Counted from the first letter of the stretch, positions 1 through 8,196 are shown. The stretch: DNA of 64,000 nucleotides from Polaromonas sp. (GCA_030683705.1 JAUXPP010000062.1:1-64000); one strand, 5' to 3'. Numbers and translations: made by a program. The notes: generated from the letters alone by a model not told the origin.

Positions 1-1408
1 GGATGGAGCGCGCATTGGCCAGCGAGCAGAAGTCACCACCCGGGCAGGCAATCATGTCGGTCAGCAGGCGGATGTTGGGGCGTGCAAAGCCGGCCTTGCG
101 GGCGGCCCGCCAGAGCTCGGGCAGCTCATCGCAGCGCACCCAGGGCAGCAGCAGGTTCTGGTCGTGGGTCACGCGCACCTCACCGGCACTGAACTGGTCG
201 GCCAGGTCTGCGGCCGTGTCCAGCTGGTCGGCGGTCGCGTCACCGGGTGCCTGGCCCAGCCGTTTGAAAGACAGGGTCACGCAGCGCAGGTCGGGGTTCT
301 GGTGCGGCGCCACGTTTTGCTTGAGCCAGCGGCTGAACTCGATGTCGTCCTCGGCGGCAGCGCGCAGGATGTTGGCAATCTTCGCATCGGCGCTTTTGCG
401 GTCGCACTTGAGCGCGGGCGGCACAAAAGAGGCGGTGACACGGTCCAGCTCGGCCTGCGTGATGGTGTGCGGGCCACCGTCGTGATCCATGATCTGCTGG
501 TATTCGGCTTCCACATCGTCGATGTACTTCTGGCCCTCGGCCTTGACCAGAATCTTGATGCGCGCCTTGTACATGTTGTCGCGTCGACCGTAGCGGTTGT
601 AGACCCGCACGATGGCCTCGATGTAGTTCATGACCTGGTGCCACGGCAAAAACTCGCGGATCACAGTGCCGATGATGGGGGTGCGGCCCATGCCGCCGCC
701 GACCAGCACCTTGAAGCCCAGTTCACCCTCCTCGTTGCGGATCAGGTGAAGGCCCACGTCGTGCCAGGCCGTGGCTGCCCGGTCTTCTTTTGCGCCAGTG
801 ATGGCGATCTTGAACTTGCGCGGCAAAAAGGCGAACTCGGGGTGCAGCGTGCTCCATTGGCGCAGGATCTCGCCAAACGGCCGTGGGTCGGCTATTTCGT
901 CGACCGCGATGCCTGCGCGCTCATCGCTGGTGATGTTGCGTATGCAGTTGCCGCTGGTCTGGATGCCATGCATGCTGACGCTGGCCAGCAGGTCCATCAC
1001 GTCGGCGGACTTGTCCAGCGGAATCCAGTTGTACTGGATGTTCTGGCGCGTCGTGAAGTGGGCATAACCGGCGGTGAGTTTGGACGCCACCGACAGGCCG
1101 CTTTTGAGTTCGACCGGGCCGAGCTTGTCCTGGGCCGCCTGCGCCTGTTCGAACAGCGCGCTGTTCGGCTGGTCGTACTCGCGGGCGATTTTCGCCAGCA
1201 CGCGCACCTGCGCGCTTGACAGCTCGCCGTAGGGCACGGCGACGCGCAGCATGGGGGCGTAGCGCTGCACATACCAGCCGTTTTGCAGGCGCAGCGGGCG
1301 GAACTCGTCTTCTGGCAACTGGCCGGCCTGCCAGCGGCTCAGCTGGTCACGGTACTGGTCTGCTCTGGACTGAACAAACTGGCGGTCAAATTCTGTGTAT
1401 TGGTACAT
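1..1408 (-). CDS. cysI: Nitrite/sulfite reductase hemoprotein, partial (C-terminus outside window)
   Basis: This is the siroheme/4Fe-4S enzyme family that reduces sulfite to sulfide for cysteine synthesis (or nitrite to ammonia). About 469 codons are visible, starting from ATG at 1408 with protein MYQYTEFDRQFV, and the frame runs open off the left edge. The N-terminal half carries the ferredoxin-like repeat with the TTRQNIQYNW segment, followed by SGNCIRNITSDE. Near the edge lies CPGGDFC, a C-x5-C pair expected to bind the iron-sulfur cluster; the second Cys pair would be outside the window. It follows the TauE/SafE gene by 28 bases on the same strand, so the two probably form an operon. Sulfite rather than nitrite as substrate is inferred from that neighbour. 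Confidence 0.88.
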   Translation of the reverse strand, partial: MYQYTEFDRQFVQSRADQYRDQLSRWQAGQLPEDEFRPLRLQNGWYVQRYAPMLRVAVPYGELSSAQVRVLAKIAREYDQPNSALFEQAQAAQDKLGPVELKSGLSVASKLTAGYAHFTTRQNIQYNWIPLDKSADVMDLLASVSMHGIQTSGNCIRNITSDERAGIAVDEIADPRPFGEILRQWSTLHPEFAFLPRKFKIAITGAKEDRAATAWHDVGLHLIRNEEGELGFKVLVGGGMGRTPIIGTVIREFLPWHQVMNYIEAIVRVYNRYGRRDNMYKARIKILVKAEGQKYIDDVEAEYQQIMDHDGGPHTITQAELDRVTASFVPPALKCDRKSADAKIANILRAAAEDDIEFSRWLKQNVAPHQNPDLRCVTLSFKRLGQAPGDATADQLDTAADLADQFSAGEVRVTHDQNLLLPWVRCDELPELWRAARKAGFARPNIRLLTDMIACPGGDFCSLANARSI

Positions 1409-1436
1409 GGCTGTCGGGGGAGGGGCAAAAATGGAT

Positions 1437-2228
1437 TCAGATGACGATGAGCTTGACGCCGGCATAAGCCAGCAGCACGGAAAGCAGCGAACGTATCCAG
1501 CGGTCCGGCGTGCTGTTGACCAGCCGCGTGCCCAGCCAGATGCCGGGCAGCGAGCCAGCCAGCAACTTGGCCAGCAACACCCAGTCGACCGAGCCGATGG
1601 CCGCATGGCCCAGGCCCGCTACCAGCGTCAGCGGCACCGCATGAGCAATATCAGCAGCCACAATGCGCGGCAAGGGCAGGGCGGGGTAAAGCAGCATCAG
1701 CACAATGACGCCAATGGCGCCCGCGCCTACCGATGTCAGCGTGACCAGGCAACCGATGACCGCGCCAAACAGCACAGGCAGGGCCCAGTGCCGCGCCCGC
1801 GTGGCGACGGCCAGGTCTGCGGCAGAAATGGTGCGCGGTGCGGATTTGCCGTACACCGCCTTGTAAAGCATGGCGACGGCAGTCAGCAGCAGCGCCACAC
1901 CCAGGGTGGTCGTCATCACCGCATGTGTGGCCGGGCTGGCGGGGCCGGCCAGGTGCAGCACGTACAGCGTGGCCAGCGAGGCAGGCACGCTGCCCGCAGC
2001 GGTCTGCCCGACAATTTTCCAGTCCACTATCCGGGCCCGGGCCAGGCTCACGGTGCCGCCCATTTTGGTGAAGGCTGCAAACAGCAAGTCGGTGCCAATC
2101 GCCAAGTGCGGCTTGATGCCGAAAAAGAAGATCAGCAGCGGCGTCATCAGCGAGCCACCCCCCACACCCGTCAGGCCCACCACCAGGCCCACGGCAAATC
2201 CGGCAAATACGAAGGCGAAATCATGCAT
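1437..2228 (-). CDS. TauE/SafE family sulfite/anion exporter-like membrane protein
   Basis: This is a 263-residue integral membrane protein of the TauE/SafE (DUF81) family, whose members export sulfite, sulfoacetate or other organosulfur anions. The N-terminus has the family signature GLTGVGGGSLMTPLL, and a second glycine-rich half contains TSVGAGAIGVIVLMLLYP, giving the usual inverted two-repeat layout with about eight hydrophobic segments. It lies 28 bases upstream of the sulfite reductase gene on the same strand. Export of excess sulfite, or import of a sulfur source, would fit that pairing, but the direction is not visible in the sequence. A strong palindrome lies about 60 bases upstream of the start. 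Confidence 0.85.
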   Translation of the reverse strand: MHDFAFVFAGFAVGLVVGLTGVGGGSLMTPLLIFFFGIKPHLAIGTDLLFAAFTKMGGTVSLARARIVDWKIVGQTAAGSVPASLATLYVLHLAGPASPATHAVMTTTLGVALLLTAVAMLYKAVYGKSAPRTISAADLAVATRARHWALPVLFGAVIGCLVTLTSVGAGAIGVIVLMLLYPALPLPRIVAADIAHAVPLTLVAGLGHAAIGSVDWVLLAKLLAGSLPGIWLGTRLVNSTPDRWIRSLLSVLLAYAGVKLIVI

Positions 2229-2283
2229 AAGTCGCCCACTTTAGGGGGGGTACTTATAAAAACAAACTACAAATTAGTTCTTC

Positions 2284-2307
2284 GCTTATGCGAATAAGCT
2301 TATTCGC
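2284..2307. promoter_or_regulatory. Nested palindromes upstream of TauE-cysI operon, candidate regulator site
   Basis: Positions 2290-2307 form a perfect 18-base palindrome centred on AAGCTT. It overlaps a second dyad (GCTTAT, 4-base gap, ATAAGC) at 2284-2299, so three alternating half-sites are present. It lies about 60 bases before the exporter start, in an AT-rich stretch suited to a promoter. A LysR-type sulfur regulator such as CysB is the natural guess from the operon content, but that is inference. Confidence 0.5.
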
Positions 2308-2427
2308 GTGCGGTGAAGCGGCTTGAACCAGGCGCTGCGATTTCGTGTCATCTGGACAACGCTGAGCGCTACACCTTGAAACAAGCCCGCATAATGCACC
2401 GCAAATCAACATTCATCGCGGGGCACC

Positions 2428-3231
2428 TTGACTCGAATATTCGTCAAGTTTTACGGATTCAGTGACGCCGAGCGCCATGCCCTCGCCACCGTGTTTCGAC
2501 TGTCTGAATCGCACGAGGTGGCGTATTCGGCCTGGATGCCTCAGGCCACAGGCGAAACAGCCGAGCCCGACATCCTGCTGATTGACGGTGACAGCTGGGA
2601 GGCTGTGCTGGAGCTGGCCAAGCCCGAGCACGACGCGCTGAAACTGATCTGGGTCGGTGAGGCCCCACCCCTGCATGCCTGGCGCGTCTTCGCGGCCCCG
2701 GTGCGCTGGTCTGCGGTGCTGGAGGCGCTGGACGCCGAGTTTGCGCCGCTTACCTCGCAAGCGCTGTCGGCAGACCTGGCCCTGAGCGACGAGCATGACC
2801 TGGACGTCGTGCTGGACGAGGCCGATGACAACACCCAGCCAGCCGGGCTGGAGGGCGACGCCGAAATCACCCCGCCGCGCCGGGTGCTGTTGGTAGATGC
2901 CTCGCGCGATGACCGGCTTTATCTGCGCGCCAAGCTGGCTGCAGCTGGGCTTCATGAAGTGGACGAGGCGGCAACCGGCGCACAAGCGCTGGTTCTGCTG
3001 AACACCGATGCCTACCACCTGGTCACAGTGGATCTCGGGCTGACCGACATGGACCCCTGGCAACTGATCAAGGCGGTCGACAGCACCCGGCCCGCCATTG
3101 CCCACCTTTTTGTCACCGGCACCGCGCCGGGCTGGCAGACCGGACTTCGGGCCAGGTTCTCCGGCGCCGAGGTGTATCTGCGCAAGCCTCTGCATCCCGG
3201 CCAGCTCAAGGATTTGCTACAAAAAATATAG
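2428..3231 (+). CDS. Response regulator receiver-domain protein
   Basis: This is a 267-residue protein ending in a complete receiver domain (about residues 150-267). It shows the acidic start RRVLLVDASRDDR, the phospho-acceptor Asp in VTVDLGLTD, a Thr in LFVTGT and the conserved Lys in YLRKPLHP. Residues 1-110 look like a degenerate receiver (ILLIDGD, LIWVGE) lacking the full acidic pocket. No DNA-binding or enzymatic output domain is present, so it probably acts by protein contact. The start is TTG at 2428, because an in-frame stop lies at 2392. The last codons (LLQKI, stop) overlap the AT-rich end of a dispersed repeat. No cognate histidine kinase is adjacent. Confidence 0.75.
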   Translation: MTRIFVKFYGFSDAERHALATVFRLSESHEVAYSAWMPQATGETAEPDILLIDGDSWEAVLELAKPEHDALKLIWVGEAPPLHAWRVFAAPVRWSAVLEALDAEFAPLTSQALSADLALSDEHDLDVVLDEADDNTQPAGLEGDAEITPPRRVLLVDASRDDRLYLRAKLAAAGLHEVDEAATGAQALVLLNTDAYHLVTVDLGLTDMDPWQLIKAVDSTRPAIAHLFVTGTAPGWQTGLRARFSGAEVYLRKPLHPGQLKDLLQKI

Positions 3232-3275
3232 CTGCTTGCGACCGCGGGGTATGGGCTGGAGTCCGAAAAGACTCC
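3216..3275 (+). repeat. Dispersed Comamonadaceae-type repeat, copy 1
   Basis: The copy begins GCTAC, an A-rich spacer, then ATAGCTGCTTGCG, followed by a GGGCTGGA segment and a 6-base hairpin (GGAGTC/GACTCC at 3258-3275). Related copies occur at 17241, 21074, 31047, 45023, 58308 and 63365. This copy supplies the stop codon of the response regulator gene. It sits between two convergent genes. Confidence 0.65.
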
Positions 3276-3288
3276 GAATTTCGGAAAC

Positions 3289-5157
3289 TCAAGCCCGGAA
3301 GCGCTGCGGCGACAAGGCCTGAGCCAGGCGCTGTTCCACCGGCAAAGGTTCGCCATGCAAGCGCGCCGCCAGCAACTCCCCGCACAACACGGCAAAACTC
3401 AGGCCGCGCGAACCCATGGCGGTGCTGACCCACAATCCTGGCCAAGCGCTGGCCTCAACCTGGCCCACCAGCGGCAGGCGGTCCGGCGCAGCGCAGCGCA
3501 CACCGGCCCAGGCGCGTGCTGCGTTGCTTTGAAAGATTGGCGTCAGCGTTTGCGCCGCAGTTGGCAGCAGGGCTTGCAGGCGCGCAAGATTGGCCTGTTG
3601 ATTGGAGGGCCGGATTTCGGTACTGTCCTGGTCGCGCTCGAAGGTCGCGCCTGCGAACCAGGCCAGTCCCTCATCGGTCGGCACGGCGGGAATGAAACTG
3701 CCACTACCGTTCACTACAAAAGGCGGAAAGCCTGCCTGGGTGGGCAAGCCGTCGTGTAGGCCCCAGGACATCTGTCCGCGAATCGCCTGCAGCGGCAGGC
3801 CGCCCTCCATCAGCAGGCGGCTGGCATGGCCAGCGGCGAGCACCACCATGCTGGCTCGCACCAAGCAGCGTCCTTGCAGATCCAGCACTTGCCATTGGCC
3901 GGTCTCCAGGTCTCGCTGCAATCGTGCGGCATGTATGCCGCCGCGCCAGCGTATGCCCGGCTGCCTGAGCAAGGCAAGCACCAGCCTGGCCGGTTTGATC
4001 CAGCCCGCGCGGCGGTGCCAGCAGGCGGGCCCGTCCTTCGTGCTGAGCCCGGCCTGCGTCAATTGCGCCTCGGACGCGATGTCGCTCCAGTCGCGGCCGG
4101 CGTCGGGCCAGTCTGCGGGCACGCCGGCACTGCCGTCCAGTCGCCGCTCCAGCACGCCGCAGGCCTGCCAGTCCGTGCCTGCCTGCAGCAGCGCTTCAGC
4201 CTGCTGCCAGGTGGCGCGCACGCCGCAGCGCGACAGCCGAGACAGCAGGCTGTCGTCGGGCGAGATATGCGGAACCAGCACGCCCGCCGGCAACCCCGAG
4301 GCGCCGCCTGCCGGCGCTGTTTGGCTGTCCAGCACCTCCACCTGCCAGCCCCGCCGCGCCAGGCTGGCGGCCACCGACGCCCCCGCGAGGCCAGCGCCTA
4401 TCACCACGCAGCTTGAGGCGGCGGTTGGCGTGAAGTGTGGGGTCGACACCGCCTTGCGCGGCTCCCAGCGCGGGTCGAACTCGCCCTGCAGGTTGTCGCG
4501 CTTGGGCGGTTGGCCCGGTACTTTGCGCACGGTGAAGCCGCACTGGCTCAAGCCGTCGAGCACGCTGCGCGCAATCGTCCAGCTCGCGATGCGGGTGCCG
4601 CGCCGGCAGCAGCGCGCCACCGCCTTGAGCGTGTGTATGTTCCAGATGTCGGGGTTCTTTGAAGGGCTGAAGCCGTCGAGGTAAACAGAGTCGGCCTCGA
4701 ACTGCTGCTCGCGCAGCACGGCCTGGGTGTCACCGATGCACAGACTCAGCAACACCCGGCCTTCTTCAAACACCAGCCGGTGCACGCCCGGCAGCAGGCC
4801 CCAGCACTGCGCCTGCAGTTGCGTGGCCAAAGGCAACAGTTCAGGGTGTGCAGCAGCGGCGCGCAGCATGTCGGCGGCGCTGGCCGGAAAGGCCTCGGTG
4901 GACACGAAATGCAGCAGGCGCGGGCGCGCCGGGTCGGCCTTCCAGGCCTGCCAGGTGACGAGGAAGTTCAGGCCCAGGCCGAAGCCGGTTTCGAGCATCC
5001 GCCACTGCGGCAGGCCGGCCCACGCGGCAGGCAGACCGCAGCCGTGCAAAAAGACCTCACGCGACTGCGCCAGCCCGCCCAGCTCGCTGCGGTAGCGGTC
5101 ACCATAACGCGGGCTGTAGGGCGTGCCATCCGGCAACCACTCGATCAATTCAGCCAT
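3289..5157 (-). CDS. mnmC: Bifunctional tRNA 5-methylaminomethyl-2-thiouridine biosynthesis protein MnmC
   Basis: MnmC completes the mnm5s2U34 modification of wobble uridines in tRNA. Its C-terminal FAD oxidoreductase removes the carboxymethyl group, and its N-terminal methyltransferase adds the methyl group. The 622-residue protein starts at MAELIEWLPDGTPYSPRYGD (ATG at 5157), matching the family N-terminus. The upstream open extension is rejected because it reads through a repeat. Residues 1-240 contain the methyltransferase motifs LETGFGLGLNFLVTWQAW and YLDGFSPSKNP. From about residue 255, SCVVIGAGLAGASVAASLA is the dinucleotide-binding motif of the DAO-type oxidase. It converges with the response regulator gene. 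Confidence 0.93.
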   Translation of the reverse strand: MAELIEWLPDGTPYSPRYGDRYRSELGGLAQSREVFLHGCGLPAAWAGLPQWRMLETGFGLGLNFLVTWQAWKADPARPRLLHFVSTEAFPASAADMLRAAAAHPELLPLATQLQAQCWGLLPGVHRLVFEEGRVLLSLCIGDTQAVLREQQFEADSVYLDGFSPSKNPDIWNIHTLKAVARCCRRGTRIASWTIARSVLDGLSQCGFTVRKVPGQPPKRDNLQGEFDPRWEPRKAVSTPHFTPTAASSCVVIGAGLAGASVAASLARRGWQVEVLDSQTAPAGGASGLPAGVLVPHISPDDSLLSRLSRCGVRATWQQAEALLQAGTDWQACGVLERRLDGSAGVPADWPDAGRDWSDIASEAQLTQAGLSTKDGPACWHRRAGWIKPARLVLALLRQPGIRWRGGIHAARLQRDLETGQWQVLDLQGRCLVRASMVVLAAGHASRLLMEGGLPLQAIRGQMSWGLHDGLPTQAGFPPFVVNGSGSFIPAVPTDEGLAWFAGATFERDQDSTEIRPSNQQANLARLQALLPTAAQTLTPIFQSNAARAWAGVRCAAPDRLPLVGQVEASAWPGLWVSTAMGSRGLSFAVLCGELLAARLHGEPLPVEQRLAQALSPQRFRA

Positions 5158-5169
5158 GGCTGCTAAAAG

Positions 5170-5284
5170 GCGCGGCCTTCGGACCCAGGTAAGCCGGGGC
5201 CGCGGAACCGGCTTTGCCGGGCCGCAGGCGCAGCGGCCCCCTCGGGGGGCAGCGCAGTACACGCAGTGACAAGCGTGGGGGTCC
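5170..5284. repeat. Long GC-rich structured intergenic repeat
   Basis: The stretch between the mnmC start and the yggX stop is extremely GC-rich and made of short inverted repeats: CCGGC-TTT-GCCGG, then GGCCCCCTCGGGGGGC, then a segment ending GCGTGGGGG. From memory, sequence of this kind recurs between genes in Acidovorax/Variovorax-type genomes; only one copy is seen here. No gene is supported in it. Confidence 0.5.
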
Positions 5285-5556
5285 TATTGCGTGGGCGGAA
5301 CGTAACCCTGGACCTTGTCAGCGCCGCTCCCGAAGAAATGATTCTCCATTTGCCGCGCCAGGTATTGGCGGGCACGGGCATCGGCCAGGTTCAGGCGGTT
5401 CTCATTGACCAGCATGGTCTGCTGCTTCATCCAGTCGGCCCAGGCCTCTTTGCTGACCTCTTCCCACAGGCGTTTACCCAGCGGCCCCGGGTAGGGCGGG
5501 AAGTCCAGGCCTTCGGCCTCGCGGCCCAGTTTGATGCAATTGACAGTGCGTGCCAT
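5284..5556 (-). CDS. yggX: YggX-type iron/oxidative damage protection protein
   Basis: YggX family proteins are small cytoplasmic proteins that protect iron-sulfur clusters from oxidative damage and help iron trafficking. The 90-residue product has the family N-terminus [24 protein letters not shown], with the conserved Cys near residue 7, and the [27 protein letters not shown] core. Length and sequence match the family closely. It is on the same strand as mnmC and upstream of it, separated by the GC-rich repeat, so co-transcription is possible. Confidence 0.93.
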   Translation of the reverse strand: MARTVNCIKLGREAEGLDFPPYPGPLGKRLWEEVSKEAWADWMKQQTMLVNENRLNLADARARQYLARQMENHFFGSGADKVQGYVPPTQ

Positions 5557-5898
5557 GTGGATTTCTTTCGTGAGATGTCGTTATAGATAATTTGGGTATT
5601 AGAAACTGGCTTTTTATTCGTCTCTGTTTTGGCCCGGCCATCCCGGAATCCGAAAGCAGACCATGATCCCACGGCCTTATTTTATGAATGTTTCCACCCG
5701 ACCGACATTGGCCGTTGTGCTGGCAGGGTCGGCCACCGGCGTACTGGACGTCCTTGCGGCAAACGGGGCGCAGGGCTGCTAAGCCGCCACAGCCCGATTT
5801 ATGGACGAAATGGGCCGTTAGCCCTTAATCAGCAACCGCTAGAAGCTATCAAAAACATAGCACTTGTTTTCTGCCGCCAGGCCCCCACGTTCAGAGGC
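5557..5898. other. Intergenic region with yggX promoter side and short repeat
   Basis: This stretch of about 340 bases separates divergent genes. It contains an AT-rich block next to yggX that could hold its promoter, and a minimal GCTAT...ATAGC repeat at 5845-5861. A 32-codon open frame starting at 5684 has no ribosome-binding site or recognisable similarity and is not called. Confidence 0.5.
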
Positions 5899-6252
5899 AT
5901 GAACACGACACAAACGTCTTCGCTTCCCTCCAGTCTGACTGTCACCCATGTGCTGGCTGAGCTGCTGGAGCGGCTTGAGCACAGCGCCGTGCCGGTGGGT
6001 GCGGATCAATATCGCTCGATCGTGAGCCGCCTGGCCAGCGCCCTGAAAGAGGCAGAGCCCGGGCGCGAATTGGGTGCTTTGCTTGACTCCCACCCGGCCG
6101 CGGCCGAAATGTACGAAAATACCCATTACCAGCACGCGGGCCTTTGCCGTTCGCCGCTGGATCCGGCGCTGGCTGCCGAACGGCAGGCCAGGCAAGCCAT
6201 AGAGCGCGCAATGCGCCAACCCAACCAAGGAACCACCCATGGCCAGAGCTGA
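5899..6252 (+). CDS. Hypothetical protein
   Basis: This is a 117-residue protein starting at ATG 5899 (MNTTQTSSLPSSL). It is mostly helical in appearance, with a leucine-rich segment (THVLAELLERLEHS) and a conserved-looking HYQHAGLCRSPLDPALAAERQ stretch near residue 85. No signal peptide, membrane segment or enzymatic motif is visible. It overlaps the next gene by 14 bases, which supports both being real and translationally coupled. I do not recognise the family. Confidence 0.65.
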   Translation: MNTTQTSSLPSSLTVTHVLAELLERLEHSAVPVGADQYRSIVSRLASALKEAEPGRELGALLDSHPAAAEMYENTHYQHAGLCRSPLDPALAAERQARQAIERAMRQPNQGTTHGQS

Positions 6253-6472
6253 TGCCAAAACCACCGTCCTTGCCGACGGACTGCGTTACAAATCCAAGGT
6301 GTCGGGCTCCCCGTTTGTAGCGTCTGCCTCTTTCGGCGCCGCCACCATGTCGTGCTTCATGTGCGGCAAACACCGTCCGCGCTCGCAAATGGGCACACGC
6401 AAGGTGCTGGGCAAGTCCCACGCCGTGTGTGCACCGTCGTGCAAGGCGCTGGACGAAGCCAACAACGGCTGA
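6239..6472 (+). CDS. Small hypothetical protein with CxxC motif
   Basis: This is a 77-residue protein with MSCFMCGKHRPRSQM at about residue 37 and a further Cys in HAVCAPSCKALDEA. The pattern C-x2-C...C-x3-C would suit binding a single zinc ion. It is basic and small, so a nucleic-acid-associated role is possible but not demonstrable. It overlaps the preceding hypothetical gene by 14 bases and lies 21 bases before trxC, so the three probably form one transcript. Confidence 0.65.
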   Translation: MARADAKTTVLADGLRYKSKVSGSPFVASASFGAATMSCFMCGKHRPRSQMGTRKVLGKSHAVCAPSCKALDEANNG

Positions 6473-6493
6473 TCCAGCCTGCGCCGGGGCCAG

Positions 6494-6931
6494 ATGACGC
6501 CATCCCTGCACATCGTATGCCCGCACTGCCACACGACCAACCGTGTCAGCAGTGCCGACCTGGCCAAGGCGCCGGACTGCGGTAGTTGCCACATGGCGCT
6601 GTTCACCGGCAAGCCGGTCAACCTCGATGAGGCGGCGTTTGACCGCCACATCGCGCGCAGCCAGATTCCGGTGCTGGTTGATTTCTGGGCGCCGTGGTGC
6701 GGCCCCTGTCTGCAGATGGCTCCCGCTTATGCACAGGCGGCTGCCGAGCTGGAGCCTCTGGTGCGTGTGGCCAAGGTCGATACCGAGCAGGCCCGCAATC
6801 TGGGCACTCGCCTGAACATTCGCAGCATTCCAACCCTGGCGCTGTTTGTGGGTGGCCGTGAGGTCGCGCGCCAGGCTGGCGCCATGGGTGCAGCAGACAT
6901 CGTCCGCTGGACGCGCGCCCAGCTGCGCTGA
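6494..6931 (+). CDS. trxC: Thioredoxin 2 (zinc-containing)
   Basis: Thioredoxin 2 is a cytoplasmic disulfide reductase distinguished by an N-terminal zinc-binding extension. The 145-residue protein shows both parts: CPHC and CGSC (the zinc site, residues 9-33), then the thioredoxin fold with the active site FWAPWCGPC near residue 63 and the cis-Pro segment IRSIPTLALF. Length matches TrxC of proteobacteria (about 140-145). It is the last gene of a three-gene run and is followed by a MITE-like element. TrxC genes are often oxidative-stress induced; no OxyR site was identified here. Confidence 0.93.
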   Translation: MTPSLHIVCPHCHTTNRVSSADLAKAPDCGSCHMALFTGKPVNLDEAAFDRHIARSQIPVLVDFWAPWCGPCLQMAPAYAQAAAELEPLVRVAKVDTEQARNLGTRLNIRSIPTLALFVGGREVARQAGAMGAADIVRWTRAQLR

Positions 6932-6942
6932 AGCAGGCTTGG

Positions 6943-7103
6943 GGAAGCGCTGAACAAGTCCCCTGCGGCGCGCGATCAACCGGTCTCGGGCGGTCTGCTG
7001 CGTTGAACTTCTTGCCAATAGGCAGCTATTGGCTGCGAAATCCGCCTTGCTTCCCATCCCGATCCGGCTGCCACGCCTCCGCAAGGACCTGTTCAGCGCT
7101 TCC
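6943..7103. mobile_element. MITE-like element with 19-bp terminal inverted repeats
   Basis: A 19-base sequence at 6943-6961 (GGAAGCGCTGAACAAGTCC) recurs inverted at 7085-7103 with one mismatch, bounding 161 bases with no coding frame. The termini resemble inverted repeats of IS5-like elements from memory. The interior has a 6-base palindrome (CCAATA/TATTGG). The right end abuts the stop codon of the next gene. No clear target-site duplication is visible. Confidence 0.6.
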
Positions 7104-7355
7104 TTAGGCCTGCAGTTCTGCCATCTGCACCGAAAGGTCGTGCAGCCTGATTTTGCCCAGGTAGTAGCGCTCCAGCCGCCAGTCCTTCATCACCTCGATA
7201 CAGATGTCAAAGCTGTCGTAGTCCAGTTTGTAGATCTGGCTGAGGTCAAACTTTTCGTTTGATTCCAGCGCGCGCACCAGGGTGGCCAGCGTTTTGGCGG
7301 CTTCCGAGTCGGGCTTGGCCTCAATGAGTTTGCGGGCTTTCTTGATGGCGTTCAT
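7104..7355 (-). CDS. Small conserved hypothetical protein
   Basis: This is an 83-residue, predominantly helical protein (MNAIKKARKLIEAKPDSEAAKTLATLVRAL by composition) with a DLSQIYKLDYDSFDICIEVMKDWRLERYYLGKI core. It has no signal peptide, membrane segment or catalytic motif. The well-defined start, normal composition and charged helical pattern support a real gene. Its stop codon lies directly against the right end of the MITE-like element. I do not recognise a function. Confidence 0.6.
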   Translation of the reverse strand: MNAIKKARKLIEAKPDSEAAKTLATLVRALESNEKFDLSQIYKLDYDSFDICIEVMKDWRLERYYLGKIRLHDLSVQMAELQA

Positions 7356-7626
7356 GCGGTCTTTCGAAAAAAATCAGGACGTCAGTTGGCTGACGGACAT
7401 CTGCGGCGCGAAGTCGGCGCACAAAAATTATGGCGGTGTCATGACCATCCTGTCTATCGTGCGTAATAAATTGCAGCAAAAAGAGCTGATCTATATCACT
7501 GCCGGCTACTGACTTCGGCGAGGTTGCTCTCGCCCTGACGGCTGGGGACTGCTCCGTGTCATGTGTTCGACACGGGTCAGGCCTAGCATTCACCTGTTCT
7601 TACAAAAAGTACACAGGGGCCATGAC
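7356..7626. other. Structured non-coding intergenic region
   Basis: This 271-base region lies between divergent genes. It contains several hairpins: GTCAG-TTGG-CTGAC near 7381, GGCGAG/CTCGCC at 7517-7534, and CCGTGTC/GACACGG at 7554-7575. A 23-codon open frame (7441-7512, MTILSIVRNKLQQ...) lies between them. It may hold an sRNA or a 5' leader for the gene at 7627; no known family was recognised. Confidence 0.35.
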
Positions 7627-8196
7627 ATGCAACTCCATAAATCGGACAAAGCCAGGCTGGAGCTCAGCTCCAAAGCGCGTGTGCTGAACCTGCGAGAACG
7701 CTCTGCGCTGTTTCTTGTTGATGGCCGCAAGACACGCCGCGAAGTGCAGGGCTTGTTGCAGGACGACGCGGGCATTTTGGACAAACTCATCAGTACCGGC
7801 TACCTGATTGTGGTGCCTGGCGCAACGCCTTCGCCCGTCGGCGTGAAAGCCAAAACGCCGCTAGCGCCTGAGCCTGTACCGGCGCCTGCGCGGTCCATTG
7901 AGCTGCCGGCGGCAAAGGCGCCGGTGACTTCAGCCCAAGGCGCAGACAACTTTGAAGGCAAACGCTCCCTGGCCACCACCCGGATGTTTCTGTTTGACAT
8001 CTGCGAGCGCATGTTTGTCAGAAAAATGCCCGAGCTGGCAAAACAATTCCGCGACCAGCTGCGCGAGGCGCGGGACCGTGCGTCGATGATGGTCATTGCA
8101 CGCGACATCATTGTCCATGTCGAAGAAATTGCCGGGGCTGAAAGGGCCGATGGACTGAGCGAGCGTATAGCCATGCTGCTGCCGTCGGAGCAATAG
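7627..8196 (+). CDS. Hypothetical protein with proline/alanine-rich linker
   Basis: This is a 189-residue protein starting at MQLHKSDKARLELSSKARVLN. Residues 1-65 form a compact domain (LRERSALFLVDGRKTRREVQGLLQ...LISTGYLIVV) resembling a small winged-helix or adaptor module. A Pro/Ala-rich linker (about 66-110) follows, then a helical C-terminal domain (FLFDICERMFVRKMPELAKQFRDQLREARD). No membrane or enzymatic motifs are visible. It stands alone behind a long structured intergenic region. The family is not recognised; the two-domain layout with a flexible linker suggests a regulatory adaptor, as inference only. Confidence 0.65.
   Translation: MQLHKSDKARLELSSKARVLNLRERSALFLVDGRKTRREVQGLLQDDAGILDKLISTGYLIVVPGATPSPVGVKAKTPLAPEPVPAPARSIELPAAKAPVTSAQGADNFEGKRSLATTRMFLFDICERMFVRKMPELAKQFRDQLREARDRASMMVIARDIIVHVEEIAGAERADGLSERIAMLLPSEQ

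Noticed and set aside
5684-5782. Open frame of 32 codons (MNVSTRPTLAVVLAG...) between yggX and the next gene
   Set aside because: It has no ribosome-binding site, no recognised similarity and overlaps no conserved structure; short frames of this kind are expected by chance in GC-rich DNA.
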